The translations under genes and the position numbers were made by a program. From NCBI GenBank assembly GCA_903916385.1, contig CAIWWH010000025.1:1-40284 (forward strand): a DNA stretch of 40,284 nucleotides. The letters are read 5' to 3'. This DNA comes from an uncultured Actinomycetes bacterium (GTDB taxonomy: Bacteria; Actinomycetota; Actinomycetes; Nanopelagicales; Nanopelagicaceae). Shown here one piece after another: positions 35,394 to 40,284 of the stretch (its first letter is position 1; each line of letters opens with the position of its first letter). The notes below the pieces were generated by a model, which was not told the DNA's origin, did no database searches, and saw only the letters and a program-made list of their open reading frames with translations.

Positions 35394-36689
35394 TTAAGCG
35401 CTCTTCTCTTCCGTGCGCTTTTCGCCCTTAACTGCCCGCTTTGGACCGCTGCCGCGATTGACATAAGTGGGGGTTGATTCCTTGAGCACAACTTCGGGAG
35501 TGATGATGACGCGCTCAACCTCTTTGCGAGAGGGAACTTCGTACATGACGCCAAGGAGGGTCTCCTCCATGATGGCGCGCAAGCCACGAGCTCCGGTGCC
35601 GCGCTTGATCGCGAGGTCGGCGACGACCTCAAGAGCCTCGTGCGTAAATTCGAGCTCCACGCCATCGATATCGAAGAGGCGTTGGTACTGCTTGATGAGC
35701 GCATTCTTTGGCTCGGTCAAGATCTCCATGAGAGCAGCTCGATCGAGATTTTCAACGCTGGTCAAAATCGGCAGGCGCCCGATGAACTCGGGGATCATTC
35801 CGAACTTGAGGAGATCTTCTGGCATGACTTCGCCGAAGATATCAATCTTGTCGATCTCGGATTGGCTCTGCAGAGTTGCGTTGAAGCCGACTCCCGCCTT
35901 GCCCTTGCGACCTTCGATGATCTTTTCGAGGCCAGCGAATGCTCCACCGACAATGAAGAGAATGTTGGTTGTATCGATCTGTAAAAATTCTTGATGCGGG
36001 TGTTTACGTCCACCTTGAGGTGGAACTGACGCAGTAGTGCCTTCGAGAATCTTAAGAAGAGCTTGCTGCACACCCTCGCCAGATACATCGCGAGTGATAG
36101 ATGGGTTCTCGGATTTGCGAGCGACCTTATCGATCTCATCGATGTAGATAATTCCAGTTTCTGCCTTCTTTACATCGAAGTCCGCGGCTTGAATCAACTT
36201 GAGGAGAATATTTTCAACATCTTCACCGACGTAGCCTGCTTCGGTCAAAGCAGTCGCATCAGCGATAGCGAACGGAACATTGAGCATCCGCGCCAGAGTC
36301 TGCGCAAGGAGAGTCTTGCCGCAGCCAGTTGGACCGAGGATAAGAATGTTCGACTTAGCGAGTTCGACAGAGTCCTCGCGATTGCCGACTTCAGATTGCA
36401 CGCGCTTGTAGTGGTTATAGACGGCGACCGAGAGCGACTTCTTGGCACGATCTTGTCCAACGACATATTGGTCGAGGAATGAGTAAATCTCTTGTGGCTT
36501 TGGAACTTCAGTCAGACCCAGTTGGGTCGTCTCGTTGAGCTCTTCGATGATGATCTCGTTGCAGAGATCGATGCACTCGTCGCATATGTAAACGCCGGGA
36601 CCTGCAATCAACTTCTTAACCTGCTTCTGCGTCTTGCCGCAGAAGGAGCATTTAAGAAGGTCGCCGGTCTCGCCAATACGCGTGGTCAT
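35394..36689 (-). CDS. clpX: ATP-dependent Clp protease ATPase subunit ClpX
   Basis: 431 aa; N-terminal Zn finger [59 protein letters not shown]. Confidence 0.97.
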   Translation of the reverse strand: MTTRIGETGDLLKCSFCGKTQKQVKKLIAGPGVYICDECIDLCNEIIIEELNETTQLGLTEVPKPQEIYSFLDQYVVGQDRAKKSLSVAVYNHYKRVQSEVGNREDSVELAKSNILILGPTGCGKTLLAQTLARMLNVPFAIADATALTEAGYVGEDVENILLKLIQAADFDVKKAETGIIYIDEIDKVARKSENPSITRDVSGEGVQQALLKILEGTTASVPPQGGRKHPHQEFLQIDTTNILFIVGGAFAGLEKIIEGRKGKAGVGFNATLQSQSEIDKIDIFGEVMPEDLLKFGMIPEFIGRLPILTSVENLDRAALMEILTEPKNALIKQYQRLFDIDGVELEFTHEALEVVADLAIKRGTGARGLRAIMEETLLGVMYEVPSRKEVERVIITPEVVLKESTPTYVNRGSGPKRAVKGEKRTEEKSA

Positions 36690-36695
36690 GGCTAA

Positions 36696-36701
36696 ATCGT
36701 A
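36696..36701 (-). promoter_or_regulatory. Putative -10 element for a leaderless clpX transcript
   Basis: TACGAT with 6 nt to the A of the clpX ATG; no SD upstream of the ATG. Confidence 0.45.
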
Positions 36702-36709
36702 AATGGAAA

Positions 36710-36743
36710 GGCAAAAGGCGGGGTCGATTTTTCGACCCCGCCT
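36710..36743 (-). terminator. Strong intrinsic terminator after clpP2
   Basis: 12-bp perfect stem AGGCGGGGTCGA-4 nt-TCGACCCCGCCT (36716-36743), minus strand followed by TTTTGCCTTT. Confidence 0.85.
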
Positions 36744-36765
36744 GTTCGCTTATAGAAGAATCAGA

Positions 36766-37401
36766 TTAAGGCTTGATCGCCTTACGGCTAGCAAGCACCT
36801 GGTCGATGATTCCGTATGCGACTGCCTCTTCGGCGGTCAAGATCTTGTCTCGCTCGATATCCTTCGAAACTTCCTCGACCGTCTTCTTGGAATCCTTTGC
36901 GAGCATCTTCTCGAGCAGCGAGCGCATGCGCATGATCTCGGCAGCTTGGATTTCAATATCAGAACCCTGTCCGCCACCCTCTGAGTAAGGCTGGTGGATC
37001 AAGATACGAGCGTTCTCAAGCGCCATGCGCTTACCCTTTGCGCCGCCAGCCAAGAGGACGGCAGCTGCAGAGGCAGCTTGTCCCAGGCAGATGGTCATTA
37101 CATCTGGGCGAACGAATTGCATGGTGTCGTAGATCGCGGTCAATGCGGTGAATGAACCACCGGGAGAGTTGATGTACATCATGATGTCACGATCAGGATC
37201 CATCGACTCGAGAGTCAAGAGCTGCGCCATAACATCGTTTGCCACAGTGTCATCAATTGCCTGACCGACGAAGATGATCCGCTCTTCGAAGAGCTTCGTA
37301 TATGGATCTAGGCGCTTGTAACCATAAGAAGTTTTCTCTTCAATGGTTGGAAGGACATAGCGATTGGTGATCTCTTGTGCGTTCTTCATCTCGTTCTTCA
37401 T
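36766..37401 (-). CDS. clpP2: ATP-dependent Clp protease proteolytic subunit (second paralogue)
   Basis: 211 aa; [69 protein letters not shown]. Confidence 0.95.
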   Translation of the reverse strand: MKNEMKNAQEITNRYVLPTIEEKTSYGYKRLDPYTKLFEERIIFVGQAIDDTVANDVMAQLLTLESMDPDRDIMMYINSPGGSFTALTAIYDTMQFVRPDVMTICLGQAASAAAVLLAGGAKGKRMALENARILIHQPYSEGGGQGSDIEIQAAEIMRMRSLLEKMLAKDSKKTVEEVSKDIERDKILTAEEAVAYGIIDQVLASRKAIKP

Positions 37402-38009
37402 GCTGTTCCACCGCTTCCTGAAACTTGTCCTGCAGAGCGAACGACGTGATCAATGAGGCCGTAGGACTTTGCCTCTTCGGCATCAAACCAGCGGTCGCGA
37501 TCAGAGTCTTCGGTAATTTTTTCGACAGTCTGGCCAGAGTGAAAGGCGATCAACTCAGCCATCTTGCGCTTTGTGTACTTCATCTGGTCTGCCTGGATCT
37601 TGATCTCAGTTGCAGTACCTCCGATGCCACCAAGTGGTTGGTGCATTAAGACGCGAGCATTAGGAAGCGCGTAGCGCTTTCCGGGTGCACCAGCAGTCAA
37701 GAGGAACTGACCCATTGAAGCTGCAAGGCCCATTGTCACCGTTGCTACATCGTTCTTGATGTATTGCATGGTGTCATAGATCGCCATACCAGCAGAGACT
37801 GAACCTCCGGGCGAGTTGATGTAAAGATAAATATCTTTCTCTTGATCTTCGGCGGCTAGCAACAGCATCTGAGCAGCGATGGCATTAGCCATGTTGTCTT
37901 CGACCTGTCCGACCATAAAAATGATTCGTTCGCGGAGCAAGCGTTGGTAGACCTGATCGTCTAACCCGCCTGCAAATTGAGCCGCTGAACGCGCGGTGAT
38001 TGGATCCAC
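37398..38009 (-). CDS. clpP1: ATP-dependent Clp protease proteolytic subunit (first paralogue; GTG start inferred)
   Basis: [72 protein letters not shown] 4 nt before GTG 38009. ORF-track start 38027 is probably too far upstream. Confidence 0.93.
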   Translation of the reverse strand: MDPITARSAAQFAGGLDDQVYQRLLRERIIFMVGQVEDNMANAIAAQMLLLAAEDQEKDIYLYINSPGGSVSAGMAIYDTMQYIKNDVATVTMGLAASMGQFLLTAGAPGKRYALPNARVLMHQPLGGIGGTATEIKIQADQMKYTKRKMAELIAFHSGQTVEKITEDSDRDRWFDAEEAKSYGLIDHVVRSAGQVSGSGGTA

Positions 38010-38044
38010 TATTCCTCCTGACAGCAACGCCGAAAACTCAGCAT
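38009..38044 (-). CDS. Candidate uORF upstream of clpP1: [11 protein letters not shown]
   Basis: ATG CTG AGT TTT CGG CGT TGC TGT CAG GAG GAA TAG; AGGAG 3 nt upstream; its TAG overlaps the clpP1 GTG by 1 nt (TAGTG). Confidence 0.4.
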   Translation of the reverse strand: MLSFRRCCQEE

Positions 38045-38117
38045 CTACTCCTGTTATGACAGTAACAATCTTTCAGCGCTAACGCTTCCCAATTCCGTCA
38101 ACTTTCACGCTTGGGGT

Positions 38118-38135
38118 GTTCGCTCTGAGAGAAGT
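38118..38135. promoter_or_regulatory. ClgR-like inverted repeat upstream of clpP1P2
   Basis: GTTCGCTCTGAGAGAAGT; TTCGCTCTGAGAGAA is one mismatch from the palindrome TTCGCTCTGAGCGAA; lies ~25 bp upstream of a TTGACG (38101-38096). Confidence 0.45.
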
Positions 38136-38136
38136 G

Positions 38137-39429
38137 TTATTCCTCGGTGGTTGCTGAGGCTGCAGGTTGTGGGCGAAGAGCTTCAAGGTCAACGCTCTTT
38201 CCAGACTTTGTGATGACCTTAACGCGGCCCAGTACAGCAGCCAGCGCCTTAGCGCGCGCTACCTCGGAGACCATCGTTGAGATCTGTCCGTTGACAGTCA
38301 CTTCTTGAATGAATTGATCCGGGCTCATGCCATAACGCTGCGATTGACGCACGAGGTATTCGGTGAGTTCGTTCTCGTTAACAGAGACGCTCTCGGCTGA
38401 GACGATGGTGTCCAGGATAATTTCATATGTAAGTTGCTTGGTGGTCTGCTCAGTTACTTCTGCGCGGTGAGCGTCATCTTCCAGGCGGCCTTCACCCTGG
38501 AGGTGATTATTAACCTCATCCTCGATGAACTTCTGTGGGAGCGGAACAGTAATTGTTTCAACGAGCGTCTCAACGAGTTGATCGCGCGCAGCTGCACCCT
38601 GTTCAAGAAGCTTTAAACGCTCAATGCGAGCCTGCACATCGTTCTTCAGTTCAGCAAGTGTGTCGAACTCCGAAGCGAGGGTTGCGAAGGAATCATCGAG
38701 TGGAGGAAGTTCGCGAGTCTTAACTGCCTTGACCGTGACATCAACGTCGCCGGGTTCGCCCTCGGCCATACCGACAAGTGTCGTCTCAAAGCGCTTGCTC
38801 TCGCCAGCAGATAAACCCGTCAGCGCTTCATCAAGTCCATCAACCATTGTGTTTGAACCGACTTCATATGAAATGTCATTGGCGGTTCCACCGTCGAGAG
38901 GTTTTCCAGCAGAAGATGCAACAAGATCGATCGTTACGAAGTCACCGAGTTCAACGGCCTTTTCAACAGTCGTAAGAGTTCCAAAGCGAGCGCGCAACGC
39001 ATCCACTTGCTCATCAACCTCTGCATCGCCAACAACAACATCATCAACGGTGATCGTCATTTCAGAGAAGTTAGGTAGCGAAATATCCGGACGAACGTCT
39101 ACTTCAACAGTGAATGAGAGCTTCTCTCTATCGACCAATTCAGTGATATCCACCTCTGGTCGACCAATAGAAGCAATCTTGTGCTCCTTCTTCGCATCCG
39201 AGAAGAAGTCACCCAGTGAAAGGTTGATTGCCTCATCGAGGATCGCAGCACGCCCCACGCGCTGCTCGACGAGAGCTGCTGGAACCTTGCCCTTACGGAA
39301 ACCGGGGATTGCGATCCGCTCACCCAGAGCCTTGTTGGCCCGAGCCATATAGGGGGCGAGTTCTTCAAAGGAGACTTCGATGGAAACTTTCGTACGGGTA
39401 TCACTGAGTTTTTCTACGGCGCTTTTCAC
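38137..39429 (-). CDS. tig: Trigger factor (GTG start at 39429)
   Basis: VKSAVEKLSDTRTKVSIEVSFEELAPYMARANKALGERIAIPGFRKGKVPAALVEQRVG...; ORF-track start 39522 would translate through tRNA-Pro. Confidence 0.95.
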   Translation of the reverse strand: MKSAVEKLSDTRTKVSIEVSFEELAPYMARANKALGERIAIPGFRKGKVPAALVEQRVGRAAILDEAINLSLGDFFSDAKKEHKIASIGRPEVDITELVDREKLSFTVEVDVRPDISLPNFSEMTITVDDVVVGDAEVDEQVDALRARFGTLTTVEKAVELGDFVTIDLVASSAGKPLDGGTANDISYEVGSNTMVDGLDEALTGLSAGESKRFETTLVGMAEGEPGDVDVTVKAVKTRELPPLDDSFATLASEFDTLAELKNDVQARIERLKLLEQGAAARDQLVETLVETITVPLPQKFIEDEVNNHLQGEGRLEDDAHRAEVTEQTTKQLTYEIILDTIVSAESVSVNENELTEYLVRQSQRYGMSPDQFIQEVTVNGQISTMVSEVARAKALAAVLGRVKVITKSGKSVDLEALRPQPAASATTEE

Positions 39430-39460
39430 GAAGGCCCTTTCGACAGTTTGATCTGATTTC

Positions 39461-39536
39461 TGGTCGGGGCGGGGAGATTCGAACTCCCGGTCTCCTGCTC
39501 CCAAAGCAGGCGCGCTAGCCACTACGCTACGCCCCG
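39461..39536 (-). tRNA. tRNA-Pro(TGG), CCA encoded
   Basis: Minus strand CGGGGCGTAGCGTAGTGGCTAGCGCGCCTGCTTTGGGAGCAGGAGACCGGGAGTTCGAATCTCCCCGCCCCGACCA; cloverleaf arms pair, anticodon TGG. Confidence 0.95.
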
Positions 39537-39662
39537 TCGGCGTAAGTGAGGAGTCTAAGGGTAGAAGTTCACAACTCCCAACCAGAGCCGATAGCCTTAC
39601 CCCCTGTACGCACGATCCCCAGGTGGGCGCCCCCTAAAAGGCACCCTCCCCGAGGCAATTAT

Positions 39663-39736
39663 GCGGGTGTAGCTCAATGGTAGAGCCCCAGCCTTCCAAG
39701 CTGGCCATGCCGGTTCGATCCCGGTCACCCGCTCCA
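39663..39736 (+). tRNA. tRNA-Gly(TCC), CCA encoded
   Basis: GCGGGTGTAGCTCAATGGTAGAGCCCCAGCCTTCCAAGCTGGCCATGCCGGTTCGATCCCGGTCACCCGCTCCA; anticodon TCC. Confidence 0.96.
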
Positions 39737-39740
39737 ACCG

Positions 39741-40284
39741 TTAACTGAGGGCTCCCACGAGTTGAATAAACGCAGATCCACTAAGAGTCATTGCGTCAGT
39801 CCCGGTGTTTGGAGCAGAGTCCGTCGCCGTCAGCGAAAGTGTTGATGATGGGTTCAGGGCCGAGGTTTCCACAGTTCCAATAATGACAAAGGATTCCTTC
39901 GAATACGTATTTGAGTCACCATCATTGGAGTATCCAAAGGCGCTTGAGACTGTGTAATTGATTACAGCTGACGCATCCGAACAATGAAGAGTTAATCCCA
40001 CCTTTATTCCGTATGTAGGAGCTTGTAACGTGGCGAGTTTTCCATTCACACCAATCATGAATTGGTAGCTCTTCGAAGCGGCAAGATTCCCGAAAGTGGC
40101 ACTGGTATTTCCGGTACCTGCGGTGGAGGTACTCAACTGCCACGATGAAATGGGAACGACTTGAACTTGCGAAGGACCCGTTGCTCCCTGCGCTCCTTGT
40201 ATCCCTTGAATTCCTTGCGCCCCCTGCGGCCCTTGTGCGCCAGCAGTTCCGGCACTTCCGGTGGCACCTGCTGGACCTGCTGGA
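39741..40284 (-). CDS. Collagen-like Gly-X-Y repeat protein, C-terminal part (5' end beyond right edge)
   Basis: Frame stays open to the edge: PAGPAGATGSAGTAGAQGPQGAQGIQGIQGAQGATG-PSQVQVVPISSWQ-LSTSTAGTGNTSATFG...IQLVGALS*. 12 consecutive triplets with Gly at every third residue, then a Ser/Thr-rich C-terminal domain. ORF-track entry 39741..40136 is only the 3' part from an internal TTG. Confidence 0.85.
   Translation of the reverse strand, partial: PAGPAGATGSAGTAGAQGPQGAQGIQGIQGAQGATGPSQVQVVPISSWQLSTSTAGTGNTSATFGNLAASKSYQFMIGVNGKLATLQAPTYGIKVGLTLHCSDASAVINYTVSSAFGYSNDGDSNTYSKESFVIIGTVETSALNPSSTLSLTATDSAPNTGTDAMTLSGSAFIQLVGALS

Noticed and set aside
38624-39352. 242-aa plus-strand ORF antisense to tig
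   Set aside because: Ser/Thr-rich composition is typical of the reverse frame of a real gene; no recognisable domain.
39430-39522. N-terminal extension of trigger factor (MASAPALGAGDREFESPRPDQKSDQTVERAF...) in the ORF track
   Set aside because: This is translation of the tRNA-Pro gene in frame; the real tig start is the GTG at 39429 with an upstream AGGG SD.
39461-40284. Functional pairing of tRNA-Pro(TGG) and tRNA-Gly(TCC) with the Pro/Gly-rich collagen-like gene
   Set aside because: Attractive, but the visible repeats use several Gly codons and few Pro codons; adjacency is most simply coincidence unless conserved elsewhere.

Overview
This window is a dense, almost entirely minus-strand block of housekeeping genes. 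Gene content and order look actinobacterial, probably from a compact, streamlined genome. In minus-strand transcription order (right to left) it contains: a collagen-like CDS cut by the right edge; tRNA-Pro(TGG); tig; clpP1; clpP2; clpX; valS; folC; a DUF4233-type membrane protein; ndk; mreB; mreC; mreD; a PBP2 gene (mrdA); rodA; RNase E/G; rplU; rpmA; obgE; proB; gatC; gatA; gatB; ilvD; [attenuator leader]; ilvB; ilvN; ilvC; serA; leuB; ilvE; cimA; xerC; rpsB; tsf; pyrH; frr; cdsA; and an rlmN start cut by the left edge. The only plus-strand gene I can support is tRNA-Gly(TCC). Most of the window is ordinary. The parts worth a second look are small and mostly non-coding: (1) an apparently leaderless branched-chain amino-acid leader peptide (MTSSVVIRERAI*) with tandem hairpins and a GGAA-loop terminator upstream of ilvB; (2) a ClgR-like inverted repeat and a 1-nt-overlapping Cys-Cys uORF ([11 protein letters not shown]) upstream of clpP1P2; (3) a hairpin-rich rpsB leader; (4) a probable leaderless clpX start just after a strong terminator; (5) a collagen-like Gly-X-Y protein ending 4 bp from the 3' end of tRNA-Gly. 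I found no CRISPR array, transposon, phage or clearly new multigene system. All calls come from reading the sequence; no database search or folding program was run.
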